Shown: in pieces, positions 51,135-58,495 of the stretch | Numbering within the stretch: position 1 is the first letter of the stretch | How the letters are laid out: each line of letters begins with the position of its first letter | NCBI RefSeq assembly: GCF_963676815.1 | Contig: NZ_OY781365.1 | Location: 3,506,501-3,570,500 of the forward strand | Reading direction: 5' to 3' | Length of the DNA stretch: 64,000 bases | DNA from: an uncultured Draconibacterium sp. | GTDB taxonomy: Bacteria > Bacteroidota > Bacteroidia > Bacteroidales > Prolixibacteraceae | Position numbers and translations under genes: made by a program | Notes under the pieces: generated by a model | Told to the model about the DNA's origin: nothing | What the model saw: the letters and a program-made list of their open reading frames with translations, nothing else | The model's database searches: none

Positions 51135-51679
51135 AAACACTGTCCGACCATATTCTGGATATTGTGCAGAACTCGGTAAGCGCAAAAGCAACATTGATTG
51201 AAATCATAGTTGAGGAGGATAAAATAGCAGACCTTTGTTCACTAATAATCAGAGACAACGGCTGCGGAATGAGTGCAGAAACACTGGCCAAAGCCATAAA
51301 TCCGTTCTTTACATCGCGAACTACCCGAAAAGTGGGTTTGGGCATTCCGCTGTTAAAGCAAAATGCAGAAGCTGCCGGGGGGAGTTTTTCCATTGAATCG
51401 GAGCTAAAGGTTGGAACTGTTTTAACGGCTGGTTTTCAACTGTCGAACATCGACCGTCCACCGTTTGGCGACATCGCGGAAACCTTGTACCTGACGTTTT
51501 TAAGCTACACCGATGGAAATTTGGTGTACCGTCACAAAACCGAAAAGGGAGAGTTTCAGATAAGTTCCGATGAGTTGAAAGAAGCTTTGGGTGATGTTTC
51601 GTATCAGCAAAAGGAAATACGCGAAGGGATTTTGGAACTGATAAAATCGAATTTAGAAGAAATTGAAGCGACTAAATAA
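51131..51679 (+). CDS. Anti-sigma/histidine-kinase-type GHKL ATPase 2
   Basis: A 182-residue protein with ILDIVQNSVSAKATLIEI near residue 7 (N box), LIIRDNGCGMS near 39 (G1) and TRKVGLGIPLLKQNAEAAGG near 65 (G2), followed by a C-terminal domain of unknown fold. It lacks a dimerisation/His domain, so it is not a classic sensor kinase. Its four-base overlap with the PHP gene indicates translational coupling. It parallels the ATPase at 48289 and may phosphorylate or bind a partner protein controlling the hydrogenase. Confidence 0.8.
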   Translation: MKTLSDHILDIVQNSVSAKATLIEIIVEEDKIADLCSLIIRDNGCGMSAETLAKAINPFFTSRTTRKVGLGIPLLKQNAEAAGGSFSIESELKVGTVLTAGFQLSNIDRPPFGDIAETLYLTFLSYTDGNLVYRHKTEKGEFQISSDELKEALGDVSYQQKEIREGILELIKSNLEEIEATK

Positions 51680-51699
51680 CGAATAAACAAGAAAGCGAT

Positions 51700-52095
51700 A
51701 TGACTAAAATTAAAACACTGGCTGATCTTCGGAAGATGAAAGAAGAAGCTCAGTCGAAAATCAAGCTCAGGGAAAACAGTGCAAACCCTGATCAGGTAGT
51801 GCAGGTAAAAGTGGGTATGGCCACATGTGGTATTGCATCAGGCGCAAAAGAAACCATGAAATATTTTGTGGAAGAGCTGGAACAGGAAGCCATTGATGCG
51901 GTTGTTACTCAGACCGGTTGTATGGGCTACTGTTATGCCGAGCCAACTGTTGAAGTAAAATTGCCGGGCAAAGACCCCGTGATTTACGGACATGTTAAAA
52001 AAGAAAAAGCCCGCGAAATTATAGACTCGTACATTAAACGCGGCGAATTGGTTGATGGAATTATTCCGGTAAACTTTAAAACCATAGACGACTAA
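51700..52095 (+). CDS. Thioredoxin-like [2Fe-2S] ferredoxin-type subunit
   Basis: A 131-residue protein. The segment VGMATCGIASGAKETMKYF and the later QTGCMGYCYAEPTVEV resemble the thioredoxin-like [2Fe-2S] domain at the start of HydB/NuoF proteins. Only three of the usual four Cys positions are Cys (the second is Gly in CGIASG). Similar three-Cys proteins are often encoded before hydB in anaerobes as far as I recall. It probably passes electrons in the hydrogenase complex or stabilises it. It lies 21 bp before hydB. Confidence 0.78.
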   Translation: MTKIKTLADLRKMKEEAQSKIKLRENSANPDQVVQVKVGMATCGIASGAKETMKYFVEELEQEAIDAVVTQTGCMGYCYAEPTVEVKLPGKDPVIYGHVKKEKAREIIDSYIKRGELVDGIIPVNFKTIDD

Positions 52096-52116
52096 AAAAA
52101 CTATAAACCTAAAACT

Positions 52117-53910
52117 ATGACTGACTACAAAATGCATCTTTTAATTTGTGGCGGAACCGGGTGTAAAGCATCCGAAAGCGACGAAATTAAAAAACGGCTA
52201 AACCAATTGATTCACGATCTTGGGCTCGAAGATGAAGTTCAGGTGGTGTTGACCGGTTGTTTTGGTTTTTGCGAAAAAGGACCCATTGTAAAAGTATTGC
52301 CCGACAACACTTTTTACGTGCAGGTAACTCCAAACGATGTGGTTGAAATTGTGGAAGAACACATTGTAAAAGGCCGCCCGGTAAAACGTTTATTATACAC
52401 CGATCCAACCAACGATAAACAGATCAGCGATTCAAAAGGCATGGATTTCTACAAAAAACAAATCCGTATTGCTTTAAAGAATTGTGGTTTTATCAATCCC
52501 GAAAATATTGACGAGTACATTGCCCGCGACGGATACCAGGCTTTGGGAAAATGTTTGTCTGAACTGACACCCGAGGAGGTAATAAAGGAGGTGAAAGATT
52601 CAGGTTTGCGAGGCCGCGGTGGTGGTGGTTTCCCAACAGGATTAAAGTGGGAGATCACTAAAAATGTAGAAAACGACCAGAAATACGTGGTTTGTAATGC
52701 TGATGAGGGCGACCCCGGTGCATTTATGGATCGCTCGATTTTGGAAGGCGATCCGCACTCGGTGCTGGAGGCGATGGCCATTTGCGGTTATTGTATTGGT
52801 GCCGATAAAGGGCTGGTTTATATCCGTGCCGAATATCCTCTGGCTATTCAACGTTTAAAAATTGCCATTAAGCAAGCCGAAGAATATGGTTTGATCGGCG
52901 ATGATATTTTAGGCAGTGGCTTTAATTTTCATATTGAATTGCGTTACGGTGCCGGAGCTTTTGTTTGCGGCGAAGAAACTGCGCTGATCCACTCGATGGA
53001 AGGATTACGTGGCGAGCCAACATTTAAACCACCGTTCCCATCCGTTTCCGGATATATGGGAAAACCAACCAACGTAAACAATGTGGAGACTTTTACAAAC
53101 ATTCCGGTAATTTTAAATAAAGGAGCCGAATGGTTCAGTAAAATTGGTACCGAAAAATCAAAAGGAACAAAAGTGTTTGCCCTGGCCGGAAAAATCAACA
53201 ATGTTGGTTTGATCGAGGTGCCAATGGGAACAACACTGCGCGAAGTGATTTACGATATTGGTGGGGGAATTAAAGATGGAAAAGAGTTTAAGGCTGTTCA
53301 AACCGGTGGACCATCGGGCGGATGTTTGACAAAAGATTCGCTGGATATCCCAATTGATTACGACAACCTGCTGGCATCAGGATCAATGATGGGATCGGGC
53401 GGAATGATCGTTATGGACGAGAACGATTGTATGGTTTCCATTGCTAAATTTTATCTTGATTTTACGCTGGAAGAATCGTGTGGAAAATGTACGCCATGTC
53501 GTGTTGGAAACAAACGCCTTTACGAGTTACTGGATAAAATTACCCAGGGAAAAGGAGAAGAACTGGATATTGAAAAGTTGAAAGATTTAAGTGTGGTAAT
53601 TAAAGATACAGCACTTTGTGGTTTGGGGCAGACTTCGCCTAACCCGGTGCTTTCAACCATAAATAATTTCGAGCATGAATACAAGGCTCACGTGCTGGAC
53701 GGTAAATGTCCGGCGGGGCAGTGTAAATCGCTCCTTCGTTACGATATTGTAGAGGATCTGTGTACCGGTTGTACACTTTGTTTCCGCAATTGCCCGGTGG
53801 GAGCGATTTCCGGAGAGCGCCGCCAACCACATTATATCGACCAGACTTTGTGTATTAAGTGTGGCGTGTGTTACGAGAAATGTAAATTCAATGCAATAAC
53901 CCTAACCTAA
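52117..53910 (+). CDS. hydB: HydB, NADH-binding subunit of the [FeFe] hydrogenase (NuoF-like)
   Basis: A 597-residue flavo-iron-sulfur protein. A thioredoxin-like [2Fe-2S] domain comes first (LICGGTGCKASES and TGCFGFCEKGP, residues 9-55). The NuoF core contains the FMN/NADH segments SGLRGRGGGGFPTGLKW near residue 165 and GAGAFVCGEETALIHSMEG near 280, and the [4Fe-4S] motif ESCGKCTPCRVGNKR near 453. The C-terminus adds two ferredoxin-type clusters (CTGCTLCFRNCPVGA, CIKCGVCYEKCKFNA, residues 550-595). This is the domain order of HydB of electron-bifurcating hydrogenases, which oxidise NADH and ferredoxin together. It precedes hydA by 17 bp. Confidence 0.93.
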   Translation: MTDYKMHLLICGGTGCKASESDEIKKRLNQLIHDLGLEDEVQVVLTGCFGFCEKGPIVKVLPDNTFYVQVTPNDVVEIVEEHIVKGRPVKRLLYTDPTNDKQISDSKGMDFYKKQIRIALKNCGFINPENIDEYIARDGYQALGKCLSELTPEEVIKEVKDSGLRGRGGGGFPTGLKWEITKNVENDQKYVVCNADEGDPGAFMDRSILEGDPHSVLEAMAICGYCIGADKGLVYIRAEYPLAIQRLKIAIKQAEEYGLIGDDILGSGFNFHIELRYGAGAFVCGEETALIHSMEGLRGEPTFKPPFPSVSGYMGKPTNVNNVETFTNIPVILNKGAEWFSKIGTEKSKGTKVFALAGKINNVGLIEVPMGTTLREVIYDIGGGIKDGKEFKAVQTGGPSGGCLTKDSLDIPIDYDNLLASGSMMGSGGMIVMDENDCMVSIAKFYLDFTLEESCGKCTPCRVGNKRLYELLDKITQGKGEELDIEKLKDLSVVIKDTALCGLGQTSPNPVLSTINNFEHEYKAHVLDGKCPAGQCKSLLRYDIVEDLCTGCTLCFRNCPVGAISGERRQPHYIDQTLCIKCGVCYEKCKFNAITLT

Positions 53911-53927
53911 TCAGAAACCTGGAAATT

Positions 53928-55679
53928 ATGGATACAGTAAATCTTACGATAGATAATAAACCGGTTGTGGTAAAATCAGGAACCACAATTCTTGAAGCGG
54001 CATCGGGTGTTGGGATGCATATTCCAACGCTTTGCCACATGAAACTTGATGATCTGAATATTGAAAATAAACCCGGTGGCTGCCGAATCTGTGTGGTTGA
54101 GGTGGAAGGACGAAGAAACCTGGCGCCGGCATGTTGTACCGATGTGAGTGAAGGAATGAAGATCAACACCCACTCGATGCGGGTGATAAATGCACGCCGT
54201 ACCGTTATGGAGTTGATTCTTTCCGATCATCCTTTCGACTGTTTAATCTGTGCCAAATCGGGCAACTGCGATTTGCAGGATATGGCGCACAATCTTGGAA
54301 TCCGCGAAATTCATTATAAAGGCGAGCAGTCGACGTACCGAGAAGATACTTCACCGGCGATTATTCGCGAGGTGGATAAATGTATTATGTGCCGTCGTTG
54401 CGAAACCATGTGTAACGAAGTACAAACGGTGGGCGTTTTATCGGCCATAAACCGCGGTTTTGAGTCGGTTGTTTCGCCGGCTTTCGAAATGAACCTCGAT
54501 CATTCAGTGTGTACTTATTGCGGCCAGTGTGTGGCAGTTTGTCCTACAGGTGCATTAACCGAAGTTGACGAAACCGGCAAGGTAATTCGCGCACTTTCCG
54601 ATCCAACAAAAACTGTAATTGTTCAAACAGCACCGGCTGTGCGTGCAGCATTGGGCGAAGAGTTTGGTATGGAAGCCGGATCGCTGGTAACCGGAAAACT
54701 GGTAGCAGCTTTGCGTCGTTTGGGTTTCGATCATGTTTTTGATACCGACTTTGCTGCCGACCTCACCATTATGGAAGAAGGCACCGAGTTGCTGAATCGT
54801 TTGGGAAAACATTTGGCAGGAGATAAAGACGTGAAACTTCCAATTCTTACTTCGTGCTGTCCGGCATGGGTGAAATTCTTCGAGCACCAATTCCCGGAAA
54901 TGAAAGATATTCCTTCAACAGCACGCTCGCCACAGCAAATGTTTGGTGCTATTGCTAAAACTTATTTTGCCGATCAGTTGGGAATTAAACGCGAGGATTT
55001 GGTTGTGGTTTCGATAATGCCATGTGTGGCTAAAAAATACGAATGTGGTCGCGACGAGTTTAAAACCAACGATAACCCGGATGTTGATCATGCTATCACA
55101 ACCCGTGAGTTGGCAGCACTGATCAAACTTTCGAATATTGATTTTACCGCACTGCCGAACGAAGACTTTGATAATCCGCTGGGAGAATCAACCGGAGCCG
55201 GAGTAATTTTCGGAACAACCGGTGGAGTAATCGAAGCTGCAGTTCGTACGGCGTATGAAGTTCATACCAAAAAAGAATTACCAAAATTAGATTTTGAGGA
55301 ATTACGTGGTATGGAAGGAATACGTGAAGCGACTATCGATTTTGACGGATTACCAATAAAAATTGGTATTGCGCATGGTTTGGGTAACGCACGAAAATTA
55401 CTGGAAGATATTCAGGCAGGGAAAAGTGAATTCCACGCCATTGAAATTATGAGCTGCCCCGGTGGTTGTATTGGTGGTGGCGGTCAACCTTATCATCATG
55501 GCGATGCAACAGTTTTGAAAAAACGACAAGCTGCCCTGTATCAGGAGGATAAAAACAAAACGCTGCGCAAGTCGCACGAAAATCCACATATTATTGAGTT
55601 GTATGAAAAGTTCCTGGGTGAACCGATGAGTGAAAAAGCACATCATCTGCTGCACACCGAATATTTCGACAGGACTTAG
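53928..55679 (+). CDS. hydA: HydA, catalytic [FeFe] hydrogenase subunit
   Basis: A 583-residue catalytic subunit. All three H-cluster signatures are intact: TSCCPAWVKF near residue 304, IMPCVAKKYECG near 363 and MSCPGGCIGGGGQP near 508. Accessory clusters are a [2Fe-2S] domain (HIPTLCHMK, GGCRICVVE, residues 34-64), a His-ligated [4Fe-4S] segment (HPFDCLICAKSGNCDLQ near 95) and two ferredoxin motifs (CIMCRRCETMCNEV, CTYCGQCVAVCPTGA near 145 and 190). With HydB and HydC it should produce H2 from NADH and reduced ferredoxin, or run in reverse. Maturases HydEFG are not in the window. Confidence 0.96.
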   Translation: MDTVNLTIDNKPVVVKSGTTILEAASGVGMHIPTLCHMKLDDLNIENKPGGCRICVVEVEGRRNLAPACCTDVSEGMKINTHSMRVINARRTVMELILSDHPFDCLICAKSGNCDLQDMAHNLGIREIHYKGEQSTYREDTSPAIIREVDKCIMCRRCETMCNEVQTVGVLSAINRGFESVVSPAFEMNLDHSVCTYCGQCVAVCPTGALTEVDETGKVIRALSDPTKTVIVQTAPAVRAALGEEFGMEAGSLVTGKLVAALRRLGFDHVFDTDFAADLTIMEEGTELLNRLGKHLAGDKDVKLPILTSCCPAWVKFFEHQFPEMKDIPSTARSPQQMFGAIAKTYFADQLGIKREDLVVVSIMPCVAKKYECGRDEFKTNDNPDVDHAITTRELAALIKLSNIDFTALPNEDFDNPLGESTGAGVIFGTTGGVIEAAVRTAYEVHTKKELPKLDFEELRGMEGIREATIDFDGLPIKIGIAHGLGNARKLLEDIQAGKSEFHAIEIMSCPGGCIGGGGQPYHHGDATVLKKRQAALYQEDKNKTLRKSHENPHIIELYEKFLGEPMSEKAHHLLHTEYFDRT

Positions 55680-55737
55680 TTCATGAATGCATTAATGATT
55701 AAATGCTTTAATTTTTAAAAACTAAAAAACTGAAATC

Positions 55738-56220
55738 ATGCCAAAAATTAAATTAGCAGAGAATACAGTACAGCTCATAAAAGATATTTGTGTTGAATTT
55801 GAAAATAAGGAAAGCGAACTGATAAATGTGCTTCACCAAGTGCAAAGCAAGTTGGGTTACTTGCCAGCTGAAGTGCAGGAGGTAATTGCAAAGGAGCTTA
55901 AAACCTCGGTAGCAAAAGTGTACGGTGTGGTAACTTTTTACAGCTTCTTCACGATGATCCCGCAAGGCGAAAATCCAATCTCAATTTGTATGGGAACCGC
56001 TTGTTATGTTCGTGGTGCCGAGCAGGTATTAAACGAATTTAAACGCCAGCTGAAAGTTGAGGTGGGTGAGTCGACCGAAGACGGTAAATTCTCCATCAAC
56101 TGCCTGCGCTGCGTTGGCGCCTGTGGTTTGGCGCCTGTGGTAACCGTTGGCGAAAAAGTGTACGGAAGAGTTGCTCCAACCGATGTAAAAAAGATAATAG
56201 CCGAATATCACAATCGTTAG
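55738..56220 (+). CDS. hydC: HydC, NuoE-like subunit of the hydrogenase
   Basis: A 160-residue [2Fe-2S] protein of the NuoE family: YLPAEVQEVIAKELKTS and VYGVVTFYSFFTMIPQG in the N-terminal helical part, then the four cluster cysteines in CMGTACYVRGAEQV near residue 82 and CLRCVGACGLAPVV near 122. It relays electrons between HydB and HydA. It lies 58 bp after hydA and is followed by a terminator, closing the operon that starts at 47945. Confidence 0.93.
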   Translation: MPKIKLAENTVQLIKDICVEFENKESELINVLHQVQSKLGYLPAEVQEVIAKELKTSVAKVYGVVTFYSFFTMIPQGENPISICMGTACYVRGAEQVLNEFKRQLKVEVGESTEDGKFSINCLRCVGACGLAPVVTVGEKVYGRVAPTDVKKIIAEYHNR

Positions 56221-56253
56221 TCGGTTGAATAAAATATTTACTTGATGAAAATT

Positions 56254-56283
56254 TCCCTCCGTATTTTACGGGGGGATTTTTTT
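56254..56283 (+). terminator. Terminator of the hydrogenase operon
   Basis: A 9-bp stem (TCCCTCCGT / ACGGGGGGA with one G-U pair), a short ATTTT loop, then seven T, 34 bp after the hydC stop codon. Confidence 0.88.
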
Positions 56284-56299
56284 ATGAGAATATGGAAGC

Positions 56300-57079
56300 T
56301 TAGGAAGAAATACTTTTAATAAACTGAATACTACGTTCGTTAAAGATATCGGGCTGGTCGATATTACATACGTGGCCGCTGTTTTTAATAATTTCCAGTT
56401 TCGAGTTAAAATGTTTTTTCACCAGATTCGAAACGGTTGGTAAAAACATATGATCGCGGTCGCCCATCAAATATAAAACAGGTGCCGATGCTTCTTTAAT
56501 CAAAAACTCCTGCAGGTTACCTTTAATTTCGGTTGACATTCGCAGCCATTTCTTAAATTCCTTTTCTCCTAAACGGATGGCTTCGCGAATGAATAATTTG
56601 CGCGATGCGATATCCTTTTTGTAAGGGATCAGAATCCATGCATTGATTCGGTATAACCACATGTACGGGACAATTGTTTGCAGCAATTTGGCTACTGAAA
56701 CCAGCGCATTGATACGCGAATTAAATTGAACGACTGCACCTCCTAAAATAATGGATTCAGCACGTCCCGGTGCCAGTTTATCCATAGCACGAATAACAAT
56801 ACAACCCAACGAAATGCCTACTAAATGGGCTTTTTCAATTTTTAGATGATCCATTGTGCGGATAACATCCAACGCAATCTCATCGAAAGCGTAAATCTCT
56901 TCTTTTGTGTATTCTTTTTTCGATTTTCCATGCCCTCGCAGGTCAACCAAAAGTACATTAAAATGCTTTTTGAATTCGCGTAGCTGCCTAAACCAAACCA
57001 CATTACTTCCTCCGGCGCCGTGCACAAACACCACCCAGGTTTTAGAGCTTTTATGTGGAAATACTTTGTTGTAAAGCAT
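56300..57079 (-). CDS. Alpha/beta hydrolase
   Basis: A 259-residue soluble enzyme. VFVHGAGGSNVVWFRQL near residue 18 forms the oxyanion region, LLVDLRGHGKSKKEYTKEEI near 43 follows, the nucleophile elbow is LVGISLGCIVIRA near 87, the acid is in LYLMGDRDHMF near 210 and the catalytic His is in KNSGHVCNIDQPDIF near 236. No signal peptide. Substrate unknown; the fold covers esterases, lipases and C-C hydrolases. It lies 17 bp beyond the hydrogenase terminator on the opposite strand. Confidence 0.9.
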   Translation of the reverse strand: MLYNKVFPHKSSKTWVVFVHGAGGSNVVWFRQLREFKKHFNVLLVDLRGHGKSKKEYTKEEIYAFDEIALDVIRTMDHLKIEKAHLVGISLGCIVIRAMDKLAPGRAESIILGGAVVQFNSRINALVSVAKLLQTIVPYMWLYRINAWILIPYKKDIASRKLFIREAIRLGEKEFKKWLRMSTEIKGNLQEFLIKEASAPVLYLMGDRDHMFLPTVSNLVKKHFNSKLEIIKNSGHVCNIDQPDIFNERSIQFIKSISS

Positions 57080-57145
57080 GCTGCAAAAATAGAATTATTT
57101 CGAAATAACAACAAAGCTTATTTTTTGTTGAAAACTTAAAAATTC

Positions 57146-58333
57146 TTAAGACTTTGCTAATTTATATTCAACCTTATACAGTTCCTTGTGTGTTTCGGCA
57201 AGTAATTCCTTTACCGGAATATGAGCAGGAATTTTTGTTGCCTCTATTTTGTCAAGATTGGGTTGCGTAGGCAACTCTCCCGGAAACCAGTGACTTTTTT
57301 CTTTAAAGGTTTTGTAGCGGTACTTTGCAAAATCAATCATGTCGTATGATTTCCAGAGGCGGCGCAAACGTAATACTTCCGGAATGTTTATTCCCGACGG
57401 ATCGTTTTGCATGTCAAAACCTTCGTAAACGGCATACGGATCGTCGAATAAAAAACTATCCAGTTTTAGTTTTGTCTCGTAATCCGTTTTATTCCATGGA
57501 GATGAGGTGGGGAAAATGCCCTTCATTTCCTCAAAATGTTCTCTTTCAGTCATACCGAACGAAAGTGTGTGAATGGCTGGATTATTTAGGCAAAACCGTG
57601 CATTCCACTGAATAGGTGTAAGCGGATAAGTGGCATCTTTTACTTTGGCCGATGGCTTGAAAAGTTGGCCGCCTTTGTCGTTTGGCGAGATAATAAAAAC
57701 ACCCATATCGTGTACTTCTGCCATTTGCACCGCTGCCAGGTTTCGCTGGTTGAAATAGTAGTAGTGTAGGTTAACGAACTCGAACAAACCGGTTTCAATG
57801 GCCCGTACAATAACTTCCATTGGCGCATGAGTGCTGAAACCAACATGTTGTATTATGCCTTCTTCTTTTAATTTTAACAGCGCTTCTACCGGACCTCCGC
57901 TTTTGCAGCTTTGTTCGAGCAACTCGGGGGTGTTAATGCCGTGCCAGCCATAAAAATCGAGGTAGTCGGTTTGCAAATCGCGTAACTGGTTTTCCACCAT
58001 TTCAAAAGTGTCATCAGCTGTCATCGGGCTTCCTTTGGTCATTAAATGATACGATGTGCGCGGAATGGCCAATTCTTCATTTAAAACTTTACCATAAACG
58101 GTCTCGCTTTTTTTGTAGCCCCATGCCGTTTCAATGTGGTTAATGCCCGAATCAAATGCCAGTTGAACAGTGTTTAAACATTCTTCAAAAGTATCCTCGG
58201 GAATTTCACGTCGCGGATCGTCCCAGCCATGTTTAAAACGCATGCCACCCAGTGTTATAGTACTCAGATGTTTTTCGGTTTTCCCAAAACGGCGGTATTG
58301 CATTCCCTCTTTTTTATTCAGAATAACGGACAT
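57146..58333 (-). CDS. Aldo/keto reductase family protein
   Basis: A 395-residue protein with an AKR barrel. Landmarks are RRFGKTEKHLSTITLGGMRF at the start, GINHIETAWGYKKSETVYG near residue 60 (the usual catalytic Asp before TA is Glu here), HLMTKGSPMTADDTFEMVE near 93 with the Lys, and DYLDFYGWHGIN near 120 with the His. The C-terminal 60 residues are an extension of unknown fold. It starts at 58333 or at the Met of MQYRRFGKTE 30 bp later; a TACCTTTG box at 58373-58366 supports transcription through the first. Substrate unknown. Confidence 0.85.
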   Translation of the reverse strand: MSVILNKKEGMQYRRFGKTEKHLSTITLGGMRFKHGWDDPRREIPEDTFEECLNTVQLAFDSGINHIETAWGYKKSETVYGKVLNEELAIPRTSYHLMTKGSPMTADDTFEMVENQLRDLQTDYLDFYGWHGINTPELLEQSCKSGGPVEALLKLKEEGIIQHVGFSTHAPMEVIVRAIETGLFEFVNLHYYYFNQRNLAAVQMAEVHDMGVFIISPNDKGGQLFKPSAKVKDATYPLTPIQWNARFCLNNPAIHTLSFGMTEREHFEEMKGIFPTSSPWNKTDYETKLKLDSFLFDDPYAVYEGFDMQNDPSGINIPEVLRLRRLWKSYDMIDFAKYRYKTFKEKSHWFPGELPTQPNLDKIEATKIPAHIPVKELLAETHKELYKVEYKLAKS

Positions 58334-58438
58334 AACAGTGCAATCAATTTTTAAGTTTCAGCCGACAAAGGTAGGCTTTTATATATTTTTCGAAATTTAT
58401 AGCTGTTAAAGAAAATGTTAAGCAATTTCTGCAATAAA

Positions 58439-58476
58439 AAAAGTCCAAAACAAAATGGAAATTGTTCTGGACTTTT
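58439..58476 (-). terminator. Terminator of the S9 peptidase gene
   Basis: A 9-bp stem (AAAAGTCCA / TGGACTTTT) extended by AACAA / TTGTT across one mismatch, with a T run on the minus strand, 20 bp after the stop of the minus-strand gene. Confidence 0.8.
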
Positions 58477-58495
58477 ACTTCATTTAAGAATGTTC

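Noticed and set aside
45600..55679. Frameshift or gene fusion in the hydrogenase locus
   Set aside because: All genes read through cleanly, and the overlaps of 1-38 bp are normal for a tight operon.
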